From: Oscillospiraceae bacterium | GTDB taxonomy: Bacteria; Bacillota; Clostridia; Oscillospirales; Ruminococcaceae | Reading direction: 5' to 3' | DNA: 64,000 nucleotides | Assembly (NCBI GenBank): GCA_017408395.1 | Contig: JAFQUQ010000025.1 | Coordinates: 35,545 to 99,544 of the forward strand | Program-made: the position numbers and the translations under genes | Notes under the pieces: model-generated | Seen by the model: the letters and a program-made list of their open reading frames with translations, nothing else | Told to the model about the DNA's origin: nothing | Databases searched by the model: none | Shown: positions 8,201 to 16,058 of the stretch, in pieces | Numbering within the stretch: position 1 is the stretch's first letter | Layout of the letters: the number at the start of each line of letters is the position of its first letter

Positions 8201-8646
8201 ACGCTGTCCGAAGCAAAATACGCATCGGTGTGTCTGATAAGGTAACCATTCCTGTAAATACCCGCACCTGAATACCATCTTGAATTCGGCTCACGGTGTC
8301 TTACACAAACTACAACCTGGTTTTCTCCCTTTACAACATACTTTGAAATATCAATTTCAAAAGTTGAATAGCCGTATTTCCACTCGCCTGCTTCCGTATT
8401 GTTTACATAGACAACCGTATCCATATAAACACCTTCAAAGCGTAATTTGTAAACTGCTGTTTCATCTGCTGTAAATGTCTTTTTATACCAGCCTGTACTT
8501 GTTTCATAAAGTGCTTTTGCCTGATATATCAGCCAGTCGTGAGGAAGGTCAACTCTTTCCCAGCCGTCATTTTCCATAGCATTTTCATATGTACACTCTA
8601 TTGAAGTTTTTTTAAAGCTCCATCCGTCGTTGAATAATTTTTTCAT
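5278..8646 (-). CDS. GH2 beta-galactosidase, large multidomain
   Basis: A 1122-residue glycoside hydrolase family 2 enzyme that removes terminal beta-linked sugars, most likely galactose. Order of parts: sugar-binding jelly roll (about 1-155, with LPHDW and WYSGAGIYRNGY), an Ig-like domain (160-260), TIM barrel (265-560) with acid/base Glu367 in MWSIGNE and nucleophile Glu446 in YGSE, then DUF4982-like and Ig-like domains, and a long C-terminal region with beta-rich, carbohydrate-binding-like segments. No signal peptide, so it is probably intracellular and acts on imported oligosaccharides. GGAGG stands before the ATG. It has its own strong promoter and lies downstream of a sugar ABC transporter whose terminator separates it from the permeases. 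Related activities (beta-glucuronidase, beta-mannosidase) cannot be excluded, but the WYSGAGIYRN motif favours beta-galactosidase. Confidence 0.92.
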   Translation of the reverse strand: MKKLFNDGWSFKKTSIECTYENAMENDGWERVDLPHDWLIYQAKALYETSTGWYKKTFTADETAVYKLRFEGVYMDTVVYVNNTEAGEWKYGYSTFEIDISKYVVKGENQVVVCVRHREPNSRWYSGAGIYRNGYLIRHTDAYFASDSVYFSAEKKNDVWDVKINSIAEKADGCKIFYRLKNADESVVYEAESVCNEEHKFTIETPEIWDIDSPYLYTLEAELVKNGTVNDSYCCKVGFRDVKFSPDEGMILNGRHVKLNGVCLHHDLGGLGAAVNKEAIRRQLVKMKGMGANAVRTSHNMPAVEFMELCDEMGILVDNEAFDMWELKKTDYDYARFFNDWYKKDVESWVCRDRNHPSVIMWSIGNEIYDTHASPRGVEITRMLRDEVRKYDFNHNAYTTIGSNYIPWEGAQKCAEEVELSGYNYTEHIYEEHHKKYPHWCIYGSETAARVQSRSVYHFPKSAAYITHDDLQCSSLENCRAGVGERTAQTSIIADRDTPFSAGQFIWTGADYIGEPSPYSTKNAYYGQIDTAGFEKDSYYLYKAAWTDEIVLHLMPYWDFNEGQLIDVMVYTNQPFAELFFNGKSLGKKAIEGIYSADWQLPYEKGELKAVAYDKDGNITAEDYTRSFGDTAELRLIPDKTQLKADGADLIYVDISAFDKDGTFVANARNRVNVYVNGAARLVALDSGDSTDYDEYKCSSKKLFGGKLAAIIKAKNIAGEIEVTVKSAGLPDAVLKLEAVEAEFVNGTADAFEANTVLPENNEIPVRKIELKTETQHFNADVRTAKVTAKVYPENATHGIEWAAVTETGVKTNIADVSADGESVIVNTYGDGEFRLRCFSRNGKPAPEVISEIEMDISGIGSAIVDPYSELVKGSLYSVSKEKLNEVANGGVSVQPEGRNCIGYRKVDFGVAGTDKFTLPLIVWHNNDPVDFALWKGMPWEEGAEKLGEFTYQADFIWQTYISNTFTLDKKLKGINDICFEFEENDRRIYFGGFIFEAPDAAYSVISAADNSHIHGDTFNVSGDVIEHIGNNVFMEFDGFDFARGVKSVTVCGRTHNANDSIHLKLEGENGVQREILEFPHTDDYTEITFELCNRTGMNKVRFEFLPGCDFDFASFKFNSLE

Positions 8647-8676
8647 AACTGCCTCCGTCCGATTTTTATTAGTATA

Positions 8677-8705
8677 ATTATAGTGTCATTAAATGAATTT
8701 GTCAA
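8677..8705 (-). promoter_or_regulatory. Sigma-A promoter of the GH2 gene
   Basis: Minus-strand TTGACA (8705-8700) and TATAAT (8682-8677) separated by exactly 17 bp, both matching consensus. No LacI-type palindrome is visible over it, so control may be through another factor or mainly constitutive. Confidence 0.8.
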
Positions 8706-8707
8706 CT

Positions 8708-8748
8708 TAAAAAAATGAAACAGCGGTATGCAAAAAGCATACCGCTGT
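8708..8748 (-). terminator. Rho-independent terminator of the sugar ABC genes
   Basis: Minus-strand hairpin with 11-bp stem CAGCGGTATGC/GCATACCGCTG (8747-8721) followed by a U-rich tract ending with seven Us (8714-8708). Confidence 0.8.
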
Positions 8749-8786
8749 AAATCTGTTTTGTTTCTCGTTATCTCTTTGTCTACAAA

Positions 8787-9662
8787 TTAACCCTTTACAG
8801 AACCAAGTGTAACACCACGGATGATGAACTTGGAAAGGCAGAGGTATACAACGATAACTGGTAAGATTGAAAGCATGATAAGGAAGTAAACCTGACCCAT
8901 ATCAAACTTAAGGAAGTCAGCGCTTCGGAGTTCAGCAATAAGGATTGGAAGCGTCTTCATGTTCTTCTTGGAAAGAATAAGAGCTGGTGTGAAGTAGTTG
9001 TTCCAACCTGTTACGAATGTGAAGATTGCCTGTACAGCAATAGCCGGCTTCATAATAGGTAAAATGATTTCGTTGAAAATTCTGAATTCGTTGCAGCCGT
9101 CAATTCTTGCAGCTTCAACAATTTCAAGAGGAAGTGAGCTTTCCATATATTGCTTCATAAAGAAGAATACAGCTGGAGCGGCAATTGATGGAATAACAAG
9201 TGGCCAGAATGTATCAAGCATATTGAATGAACGCATAAGCTTGATAAAACCAAGTGCGGAAACCTGTGTAGGTACCATCATGATGATCATGATAAATGTG
9301 AACGCAAACTTCTTGAGTCTGAAATCATAAACATGAATACCGTAAGCGGTAAATGTAGAGAAGTAAACTGAAAGAAGTGCGGAGCCACCTGCAACGATAA
9401 AGCTGTTGAGCATACCTCTGAAGATAGGAAGCTGCTCATTCTTAAGAACATTAGTCAGGTTCTGTCCGAATGTTGTACCCGGAATAAGTGAGAAGCCCTG
9501 CATAATGTCATAATGTGAACGTGTTGAGTTGATAATAAGGATAATAAATGGGAAAAGAGAAAGAATTGTAAGAACGATAAGTACAGTATAAGCGATAATT
9601 CTTCTTACAAGGAGAATTGTCTGATTTCTCTGACCCGCTACATCATATGTATTAGAACTCAT
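8787..9662 (-). CDS. Carbohydrate ABC transporter permease, MalG-like
   Basis: Inner-membrane permease of 291 residues with six membrane segments and the EAA loop (EIVEAARIDGCNEFRIFNEIILP) that contacts the ATPase; family MalG/CUT1. It overlaps the stop of the other permease by four bases (ATGA), so the two are translated together. Together they carry sugars delivered by the binding lipoprotein encoded upstream. No ATPase is encoded nearby, which is usual for CUT1 systems using a shared MsmK/MsiK-type ATPase. Confidence 0.93.
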   Translation of the reverse strand: MSSNTYDVAGQRNQTILLVRRIIAYTVLIVLTILSLFPFIILIINSTRSHYDIMQGFSLIPGTTFGQNLTNVLKNEQLPIFRGMLNSFIVAGGSALLSVYFSTFTAYGIHVYDFRLKKFAFTFIMIIMMVPTQVSALGFIKLMRSFNMLDTFWPLVIPSIAAPAVFFFMKQYMESSLPLEIVEAARIDGCNEFRIFNEIILPIMKPAIAVQAIFTFVTGWNNYFTPALILSKKNMKTLPILIAELRSADFLKFDMGQVYFLIMLSILPVIVVYLCLSKFIIRGVTLGSVKG

Positions 9663-10618
9663 AATAAGTTAGCCCCCTTCTTTTTCTTGATTGATTTCTT
9701 GGGTGCATCCTTATCACGCATTGTATAGAATACGAGGATACTGAGTACAGCGCCTACTACAAAGAGTACAACTGATACCGCACCACCCATACCGTAGTTC
9801 TTACTGAAGAGGTGATTGTTAAGGTACATAACCATAGTCATAGATGTTCTGTTTGGAGAACCCTGCTTGTTTGTGATGATATTCGGAATATCGAACATCT
9901 GGAGACCACCGATGAGGGATGTAACAAATGTGTAAAGAAGAAGTGGTCTGATAAGTGGAATTGTAATCTTCCAGAACTGCTGTGTTGGGTTAGCACCGTC
10001 AATATCAGCAGATTCGTAGAGTGATGGGTCAACACCCATGATTGCAGCCATAAGCATGATTGTAGTATTACCGTACCAGAGAAGGAAGTTGATGCCTGCA
10101 ATGATAAGTCTTGTACTACCTTCGTGATCGAAGAACTTATATGGCTCGCTAAGGATTCCTGCGTTAACAAGCATACTATTGATAGGGCCGATATTTGAGA
10201 AGATTGCAAAGAAAAGCATCGAAATAGCGGCAGCCATGATTACGTTAGGAAGATAAATAACTACCTTGAAGAAGCCGGTAGCCTTGAGCTTCAGTCTGAT
10301 GTCTGTAAACCATGAAGCAAGAAGAAGTGAAAAGAAAATCTGTGGAATAAAGCCAACAATCCAGATAATGAATGTATTGAGGATATATCTCATCATATCA
10401 CTTTCTGCATTTAAAACAGTCTGGAAATTCTTGAGTCCGACAAATGTAGGACCAACCTGATTAAGACCATTCATGTAGTTTTCAAATAAACTGTTGTAGA
10501 ATGTGCTTAAAAGAGGGAAAAGTGAGAAAATTGCATAAACGATAAAAAATGGTGCAATAAAGAAGTAACCCCATTTTGAATAGCTTATGGATTTTCTACG
10601 CGAAAGAGGAGAAGCCAT
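9659..10618 (-). CDS. Carbohydrate ABC transporter permease, MalF-like
   Basis: Membrane permease of about 319 residues with six membrane segments and EAA loop (YESADIDGANPTQQFWKITIP), the partner of the MalG-like protein. I chose ATG at 10618 (MASPLSRRK...) because a GGTGAT ribosome-binding-like sequence stands upstream; a TTG eight codons earlier has none. A strong terminator-like hairpin (10695-10729) separates it from the binding-protein gene, which should keep permease levels below those of the binding protein. Confidence 0.92.
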   Translation of the reverse strand: MASPLSRRKSISYSKWGYFFIAPFFIVYAIFSLFPLLSTFYNSLFENYMNGLNQVGPTFVGLKNFQTVLNAESDMMRYILNTFIIWIVGFIPQIFFSLLLASWFTDIRLKLKATGFFKVVIYLPNVIMAAAISMLFFAIFSNIGPINSMLVNAGILSEPYKFFDHEGSTRLIIAGINFLLWYGNTTIMLMAAIMGVDPSLYESADIDGANPTQQFWKITIPLIRPLLLYTFVTSLIGGLQMFDIPNIITNKQGSPNRTSMTMVMYLNNHLFSKNYGMGGAVSVVLFVVGAVLSILVFYTMRDKDAPKKSIKKKKGANLL

Positions 10619-10694
10619 ACTATCACCATCATATAAAGCCAAAAAATAAGCAGTTATACCCTTTCACCATGAAAATTTTGCTTAAAATAGGTAT

Positions 10695-10729
10695 GAAAAA
10701 ATACGGGACGGGCTTAGCCCGCCCCGTAT
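10695..10729 (-). terminator. Hairpin attenuator between binding-protein and permease genes
   Basis: Minus-strand inverted repeat with outer stem ATACGGG/CCCGTAT and inner stem CGGGCT/AGCCCG (10729-10701), followed directly by six Us. It resembles a complete intrinsic terminator placed inside an operon, and probably allows partial read-through. Confidence 0.75.
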
Positions 10730-10779
10730 CTTAAATCATACGATTAGTTGTTATACTTAAGTAAACTTACCTTGTAAAA

Positions 10780-12213
10780 TTACTTAGTAAGGCCAGGATA
10801 CTTTTCAATAGCAGCTGTGTAGAAGTTTTCGAGAGCTGTATCCTTATCAACTGCACCTGTGAAGTAATCCTTGAATGCAGCCTGGAAGGATTCGTTAAGA
10901 CCCTGGTCATAAGCTGTGATGTTGCTCATGTCGATCTTTGGAGCAGCTTCTGCGAAGAGTGCAATGTGGTTCTGACCGCCGAGGAATTCGGACTGGAAGT
11001 CAGAGTTAGCAAGTGCGTTCATAGCAGATGCGTTGTTTGTGTAGTCCTGTGTATTTTCTGTGATAGCTGTCATTGTTTCAGCGTTACATGTCATGTGCTT
11101 CATGATGTCAGCAACGAGATCAGCATTGTCTGTACCTGCGCAGCCAGCAAGCCATGAACCGCCCCAGTAGTAGCTCTGTGGGCCTTCGCAAACGCCCCAG
11201 TCGCCGAAGCCTTCTTCGCCAGCGTTACCGAGAAGTGTGAAGTTGATGCCCCATGTGGAGTAGAAGTAACCGAATACCTTTCCAGCAGCGGACTGACCCT
11301 GTGCCCAAACGTCGGACCAGAGGGAAGAACCTTCGTTGTAGCCGTTGTCTGTGAATTCCTTAGTCTGGTCAACCCATGTCATGAGGTTGTCGTCAACAAC
11401 GATCTTGTTGTTAGCGTCTACCCAAGGAGCAGCAACGTTGTTGGAGAATGTTCTGTAAGCATCATCGTAACCGGAGAGCATGAAGTAGCCCTTATCCTTA
11501 GCAGCAGCAGCTGTTTCGCTGAACTTGCCCCAGTCTGCAACAGCAGCCTGAACATCAGCAGGATCATCGGAACCGATAACGTCCTTAGCAATAGATCTTC
11601 TGTAAGCGAAGAGGCCTGGTGTAGCCTGCCAGGAAACACCCTTGAGAGCGCCAGCATCGTCTGTGCAGATATCCTTTGTGTACTGATACATTTCGCCGAG
11701 GTCACCGTCTGTAAGACCGATAGACTTAACGTCGAGTGTGTATGGGGAGTTTACATACTTAAGAGCATAGTCAGCTTCGAAAAGGAACATATCGATGAGA
11801 GCATCGCCGGAGTTGTCAGCCTGAGCAAGAAGATCCTGGTCGAGCTTATCCTGGTATGCGTTACCTTCGTTAGCTGTGATAACCCATTCTACTGTTACGC
11901 CTTCTGGAAGACCAGGAGCCTTGTCATAGTATGTTTCTGTACCGCTGATTGGAGCTGTACCAGCATAGTATGTTTCGAAGAGACCCTTGAATTCTTCGTT
12001 CCAAGCGCAGATCTTGAGTACCTTACCATCGTTGGATGTGGAAGCAGCAGCTTCATCAGAACCGCTGTTGCCAGCAGCTTCTGTTGCAGCAGCGTTGTCG
12101 CCGCCTGCAGGAGCGTTGCCTTCGTCTGTTGCCTTTTCACCGCAGCCTGCGAGCATAGTTCCAGCTAATGCTAATGCAGAAAGCAGAGCAATGTTTCTCT
12201 TAAAATTCTTCAT
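10780..12213 (-). CDS. Sugar ABC transporter substrate-binding lipoprotein
   Basis: A 477-residue extracellular solute-binding protein of the SBP family 1 (MalE-like) type. The signal peptide ends in the lipobox LAGC, so the mature protein is lipid-anchored outside the membrane. A low-complexity Ala/Gly/Glu/Ser/Asp linker (about 25-65) tethers the binding domain. It has the usual aromatic-rich binding region (SYYWGGSWLAGC, YSTWGINF). AGGAGG precedes the ATG. It lies between the LacI gene and the permease genes and likely captures an oligosaccharide for them. The exact sugar cannot be read; the neighbouring GH2 enzyme suggests a beta-galactoside or a galactose-decorated hemicellulose fragment. 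Confidence 0.93.
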   Translation of the reverse strand: MKNFKRNIALLSALALAGTMLAGCGEKATDEGNAPAGGDNAAATEAAGNSGSDEAAASTSNDGKVLKICAWNEEFKGLFETYYAGTAPISGTETYYDKAPGLPEGVTVEWVITANEGNAYQDKLDQDLLAQADNSGDALIDMFLFEADYALKYVNSPYTLDVKSIGLTDGDLGEMYQYTKDICTDDAGALKGVSWQATPGLFAYRRSIAKDVIGSDDPADVQAAVADWGKFSETAAAAKDKGYFMLSGYDDAYRTFSNNVAAPWVDANNKIVVDDNLMTWVDQTKEFTDNGYNEGSSLWSDVWAQGQSAAGKVFGYFYSTWGINFTLLGNAGEEGFGDWGVCEGPQSYYWGGSWLAGCAGTDNADLVADIMKHMTCNAETMTAITENTQDYTNNASAMNALANSDFQSEFLGGQNHIALFAEAAPKIDMSNITAYDQGLNESFQAAFKDYFTGAVDKDTALENFYTAAIEKYPGLTK

Positions 12214-12272
12214 TTGATTTTCCTCCTTAAAATATATTATATTTTTTAAAAATATAATAGGTTTGTTTATTA

Positions 12273-13286
12273 TCAGCCAATTTCCTTGACCGATAAGCCT
12301 TCAAGCAAATAACCGTTAACAATGACCGGGTCAGCATTATTGGTTATCTCCTTTTTAATCAGAGCAATCAGCTGTTTCGCAGCTTCAGCACCAAGCTTGT
12401 CAGTATCCTGTCTGAAGGTCGTCAGCTTCGGATTAAGGACCTGTGAAAGCATTATCCCGTCATAACCTACTATGGAAATGTCATCAGGAACTGACAATCC
12501 AAGCTTTTCAAACGCTGTAAGCGCTCCGATTGCCGAAAAATCGTCAGGGAGTATTATACAGGTCGGCGGGTCACTCATTTTCACAAGCTGTGCCGCAAGC
12601 TTTTCGGTTGTTTCAGGATCGTGATATTTGCCTTGAAGCAGATAATCATTTCTGATTTTTATATTCAGGCTTTCCAGCGTATTCTTGTAACTGTCAAGTC
12701 TTGTTGCAGTTACTGTCGCTGTATCGCCGTAAATATACGCAATTTTTTTGTGTCCCTTGCTGCATATATATTTCACAAGCGTCTGCATACCGTAATAATT
12801 GTCAGAAATAACAGCAGGATTGTTTTCGGACTTGTAATCAAGCGTTACCGTAGGGACTCTTCCCGCAAGAAGCTCTGTAACGCCCTCGTCCTCGTAATCA
12901 TCAACATTGACTACCATAACGCCGTCAACGTTTCTGCTGAGACAGTGCTCGTAAAATGTAAGCGGATTATCGCCGATCTGATGGCTGATGAATGTTATAT
13001 CGTAGCCGTGAGCCTCAGCCTCGTTCTTGAAGCTGTTCAGTACAGCCGCAAAGTAACTGTGGGTCAGACCGCTTTTGGCACGTTCAGCAAAAAGAACTCC
13101 GAGATTATATGTACGGTTTGTTTTAAGCGCCCTCGCCTGAGTGTTGGGAAGATAACCCAGCCTTTTCGCCGTCTCCCTTATATACGCTTTGGTGGATTCG
13201 CTGACATCCTTATGGTTATTCAAAGCCTTGCTTACGGTTGCAATCGACACACCGCATTCCGAAGCTATATCCTTTATTGAAACCAT
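12273..13286 (-). CDS. LacI family transcriptional regulator
   Basis: A 337-residue repressor: N-terminal LacI helix-turn-helix (IKDIASECGVSIATVSKALN, then LGYLPNTQARALKTNRTYNLGVLF) and a periplasmic-binding-protein-like sensor domain (DGVMVVNVDD, PDDFSAIGALTAF, IVGYDG). ATG at 13286 is chosen because GGAGAAG precedes it; a TTG at 13304 would place that sequence inside the gene. Probably regulates the adjacent sugar transport genes and itself, since LacI-like AACG-core sites lie in its promoter (13331-13345 and within the -35/-10 spacer). The effector is presumably the imported sugar. Confidence 0.93.
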   Translation of the reverse strand: MVSIKDIASECGVSIATVSKALNNHKDVSESTKAYIRETAKRLGYLPNTQARALKTNRTYNLGVLFAERAKSGLTHSYFAAVLNSFKNEAEAHGYDITFISHQIGDNPLTFYEHCLSRNVDGVMVVNVDDYEDEGVTELLAGRVPTVTLDYKSENNPAVISDNYYGMQTLVKYICSKGHKKIAYIYGDTATVTATRLDSYKNTLESLNIKIRNDYLLQGKYHDPETTEKLAAQLVKMSDPPTCIILPDDFSAIGALTAFEKLGLSVPDDISIVGYDGIMLSQVLNPKLTTFRQDTDKLGAEAAKQLIALIKKEITNNADPVIVNGYLLEGLSVKEIG

Positions 13287-13330
13287 ATCAACTTCTCCAA
13301 ACAAACTTAATGTCGTAGCTGCTTTTCATC

Positions 13331-13345
13331 ATAAACGTTTTCGCC
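13331..13345. promoter_or_regulatory. Candidate LacI operator
   Basis: Contains the 8-bp palindrome AAACGTTT (13333-13340) just downstream of the -10 box of the lacI-type gene. A second related motif, AAAACGGTTT (13372-13381), lies in the promoter spacer. Position and core fit autoregulation by a LacI-family protein. Confidence 0.5.
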
Positions 13346-13359
13346 GCTTTTCGTTATTT

Positions 13360-13388
13360 AATATACAACTCAAAACGGTTTCTGTCAA
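13360..13388 (-). promoter_or_regulatory. Sigma-A promoter of the LacI gene
   Basis: Minus-strand TTGACA (13388-13383) and TATATT (13365-13360) with a 17-bp spacer, about 75 bp before the start codon. Confidence 0.75.
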
Positions 13389-13570
13389 TGCTTTTTGTGT
13401 ATTTCAAGTGAAAAATAGTTACTTTGCACAATATTTTTATAACTTTTTAAGTATTTTAAACATTACTTTTTTAACTTTTTATGTCCTTTTTTACAGTTAT
13501 ATCCACTTGTATAGTAAAAAACACAATGAAGACATTTTTACTACTTTTCATTTTGTTCAAAAAATCAATA

Positions 13571-13594
13571 AAACGTTTAAGTTAACGTTTACAT
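13571..13594. promoter_or_regulatory. Double LacI/cre-like site in an AT-rich gap
   Basis: The 422-bp gap between the LacI gene and trpS holds no convincing gene. It is AT-rich, and carries AAACGTTTA (13571-13579) and TAACGTTTA (13583-13591). On the minus strand TGTAAACGTTAACT matches the catabolite-response consensus TGWAANCGNTNWCA except the last base. A possible additional promoter (TTGCGG, 19 bp, TATAAT) lies upstream on the minus strand, so the site could act as a road block. Confidence 0.45.
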
Positions 13595-13708
13595 TGTATT
13601 CTCCTATTGCACAAAGTTGCTTTTTATCGTTAAAATTATATCAATCATTCCAGACCAGGCCGCAATTTTACGCAGCTTGATCTGAAATAATATCAACATC
13701 TTTAATTA

Positions 13709-14716
13709 TCAGGTTCTGTCAACAAAGCCAACCTTGCGGTATGCCTTGGAGATAGTTTTCTGGGAAATTCTGAGTGCCATTTCAGCGCCCTTTGTGTAAC
13801 ATTCCTTAAGATATGCCTTGTCAGCCATATAACGTGCAAAATTTTCACGTACAGGCTTGAGGTGATCGGACACTGCCTCGCCTACCGCTGCCTTGAAGTC
13901 GCCGTAGCCCTTACCGTCAAATTCACGCTCTATTTCAGCATAATCCTTGCCCGTTACAACGGAATAAATCGACATAAGGTTGTTTATGCCGTCCTTGCCC
14001 TCTGCATAGCGTACACAAGCTTCGCTGTCTGTAACGGCTCTCTTGAATTTACGCATAATCACGTCAGGCTCATCGAGAATATAGATGCAGGCATTGGGGT
14101 TTTCGTCGGATTTGGACATCTTCTTTGTCGGATCCTGAAGTGACATTACCTTTGCGCCCGTCTTCGGAATATATGGCTCCGGAACTGTAAACAGCTCACC
14201 GTACTTTGAATTGAAACGCTGTGCGATGTTTCTTGCAAGCTCAAGATGCTGCTTCTGGTCAGCACCAACAGGCACAAGATCTGTTTTATACGCAAGAATA
14301 TCCGCAGCCATAAGCACGGGATATGTGAAAAGTCCTGCGTTTACGTCGTCAGGGTGCTTTGCTGATTTATCCTTGAACTGGGTCATTCTGGAAAGCTCAC
14401 CGAACTGCGTGGAGCAGGCAAGGATCCAGTTAAGCTCTGCGTGGGTCTTGACGTGACTCTGGATGAATGCAATGGATTTTTCAGGGTCAACACCGCAGGC
14501 AAGAATGAGCGCATAAGCTTCAAGTGTGTTCTGTCTTAATTTTGCAGGCTCCTGACGTACGGTAATAGCGTGCATATCAACGATTGAGTAAATGCAGTTG
14601 TAATCCTCCTGAAGCTTGCCCCAGTGGGAAACCGCACCGATATAGTTGCCGAGAGTAAAGGTACCCGTCGGCTGAATTCCGCTGAAAATTATCTTCTTGT
14701 TTTCTGTTTCGGACAT
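13709..14716 (-). CDS. trpS: Tryptophanyl-tRNA synthetase
   Basis: Class I aminoacyl-tRNA synthetase of 335 residues that charges tRNA-Trp. Visible are the HIGH-equivalent motif in PTGTFTLGNYIGA near the N-terminus, DMHAIT, the tryptophan-binding region (YPVLMAADILAYKTDLVPVG) and the KMSKS loop KKMSKSDEN. Length matches bacterial TrpRS. GGAAAGG precedes the ATG. The 53-bp gap upstream is too short for a T-box leader, so it is either expressed with the upstream aminotransferase gene or has a simple promoter. Confidence 0.97.
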   Translation of the reverse strand: MSETENKKIIFSGIQPTGTFTLGNYIGAVSHWGKLQEDYNCIYSIVDMHAITVRQEPAKLRQNTLEAYALILACGVDPEKSIAFIQSHVKTHAELNWILACSTQFGELSRMTQFKDKSAKHPDDVNAGLFTYPVLMAADILAYKTDLVPVGADQKQHLELARNIAQRFNSKYGELFTVPEPYIPKTGAKVMSLQDPTKKMSKSDENPNACIYILDEPDVIMRKFKRAVTDSEACVRYAEGKDGINNLMSIYSVVTGKDYAEIEREFDGKGYGDFKAAVGEAVSDHLKPVRENFARYMADKAYLKECYTKGAEMALRISQKTISKAYRKVGFVDRT

Positions 14717-14769
14717 AATTTTTTCCTTTCCGACAGCCGTCTTATTTTTTCTATTAATATAGTATAGTG

Positions 14770-15960
14770 TTAATCAAATAACTCCTTAGAAAGCTTGCCG
14801 ATAATTTCACAGCCCTTTACAAGCTGTTCATCGGTAGGTGTGGAGAAGTTTAATCTGAATGATGAGGTCTTGTCACTTTCATTTATAAGGAAAGCTGTAC
14901 CGGGAACAACGGCAACCTTGTTTTCAACTGCCTTTGTGCAGAAGCCCATCATATCATAGCCCTCAGGAAGCGTACCCCAGATGAAAAGACCGCCCTCAGG
15001 ACGTGTGAATGTAACCTTTTTGGAGAAATTCTTGTCAAGCTCACCAAGCATAAGATTGCACTTGTTTCTGTAAATTGTTCTGATGGATTCAAGATGTGCA
15101 TTCATATCGTAATTCTTGAGGAACTCGTCGCAGATGATCTGTGCCATAGCGTTTGTATGTACGTCGGCAACCTGCTTGCAGACTACCATCTTCTGGATTA
15201 CTTCCTTAGGAGCTGTAACATAGCCTACTCTGATACCGGGAGCAAGAGTCTTTGAGAAGGAGCGTGAGTAAATTACAAGACCGTCCTTGTCCATAGTTTT
15301 GATGGAAGGGATGTCCTCTCCTGCAAATCTGATGTCGCCGTATGGATTATCTTCGAGAATCATAAGGCCGTATTTCTTTGCAAGCTCATAGATAGCCTTT
15401 CTCTTTTCAAGAGATGTGCAGAGTCCCGTAGGGTTCTGGAAATTAGGTATAATATAGATAAGCTTAGGATTTTTTGAAGTTTTGATTGTTTCTTCAAGCA
15501 TTTCAATATTCATACCGTCACTGTCCATAGGTACGCCTTTAAGAGCAACGTTGTAGGACTTGAATGCGTTTAAGCTTCCGATGAATGTAGGTGCCTCGCA
15601 GATAAGAGTGTCGCCCTCGTTGAGGAAAACCTTGCACGCAAGCTCGTTGGCCTGCTGTGCGCCTGATGTGATGATAAGGTCGTCCATATCAGGGTCAAAG
15701 CAGCCTGCGTCCTGCATTTCCTTTTTAAGAGTCTCACGGAGAGGTGTATAACCCTCGGTGATGCTGTACTGGAGAGCAGAAACAGGGTTTGATTCGAGAA
15801 GTCTTGCTGTGATCTCGCTTACTGCCTTTACAGGAAACGCTTCGGGAGCAGGATTTCCTGCCGCAAATGAAATAACGGTAGGGTCAGCTGTAAACTTAAG
15901 GATTTCTCTGATAGCGGAAGGCTGAAGTCCCGTTACCTTATCTGAGAATGAATAATTCAT
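14770..15960 (-). CDS. PLP-dependent aminotransferase, class I/II
   Basis: A 396-residue fold-type I aminotransferase similar to 2-aminoadipate/LysN-like enzymes. Visible are YSITEGYTPLRE, the PLP-binding region SGAQQANELACKVFL, NFQNPTGLCTS, the Asp in LILEDNPYGDIRF, the Schiff-base Lys in SRSFSKTLAPGIRVGYV, and the C-terminal Arg of SFRLNFS that binds the substrate carboxylate. ATG at 15960 is preferred (GAAAGG upstream) over an upstream in-frame start at 15996. Substrate range is not determined by sequence. Confidence 0.9.
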   Translation of the reverse strand: MNYSFSDKVTGLQPSAIREILKFTADPTVISFAAGNPAPEAFPVKAVSEITARLLESNPVSALQYSITEGYTPLRETLKKEMQDAGCFDPDMDDLIITSGAQQANELACKVFLNEGDTLICEAPTFIGSLNAFKSYNVALKGVPMDSDGMNIEMLEETIKTSKNPKLIYIIPNFQNPTGLCTSLEKRKAIYELAKKYGLMILEDNPYGDIRFAGEDIPSIKTMDKDGLVIYSRSFSKTLAPGIRVGYVTAPKEVIQKMVVCKQVADVHTNAMAQIICDEFLKNYDMNAHLESIRTIYRNKCNLMLGELDKNFSKKVTFTRPEGGLFIWGTLPEGYDMMGFCTKAVENKVAVVPGTAFLINESDKTSSFRLNFSTPTDEQLVKGCEIIGKLSKELFD

Positions 15961-16058
15961 ATATATTCGCAACCTTTCATAAAAATAAAAATACAAGGTT
16001 ATTATAGCACATTATTTTATAAAAGGCAATACAAATTTAAACTGAAAGGATTGATGAC

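Noticed and set aside
13189-13680. 163-residue plus-strand ORF across the LacI promoter
   Set aside because: Low-complexity AT-rich sequence with no ribosome binding site, antisense to the LacI start and promoter.
14717-14769. T-box leader for trpS
   Set aside because: Only 53 bases separate trpS from the upstream gene and there is no T-box sequence or antiterminator.
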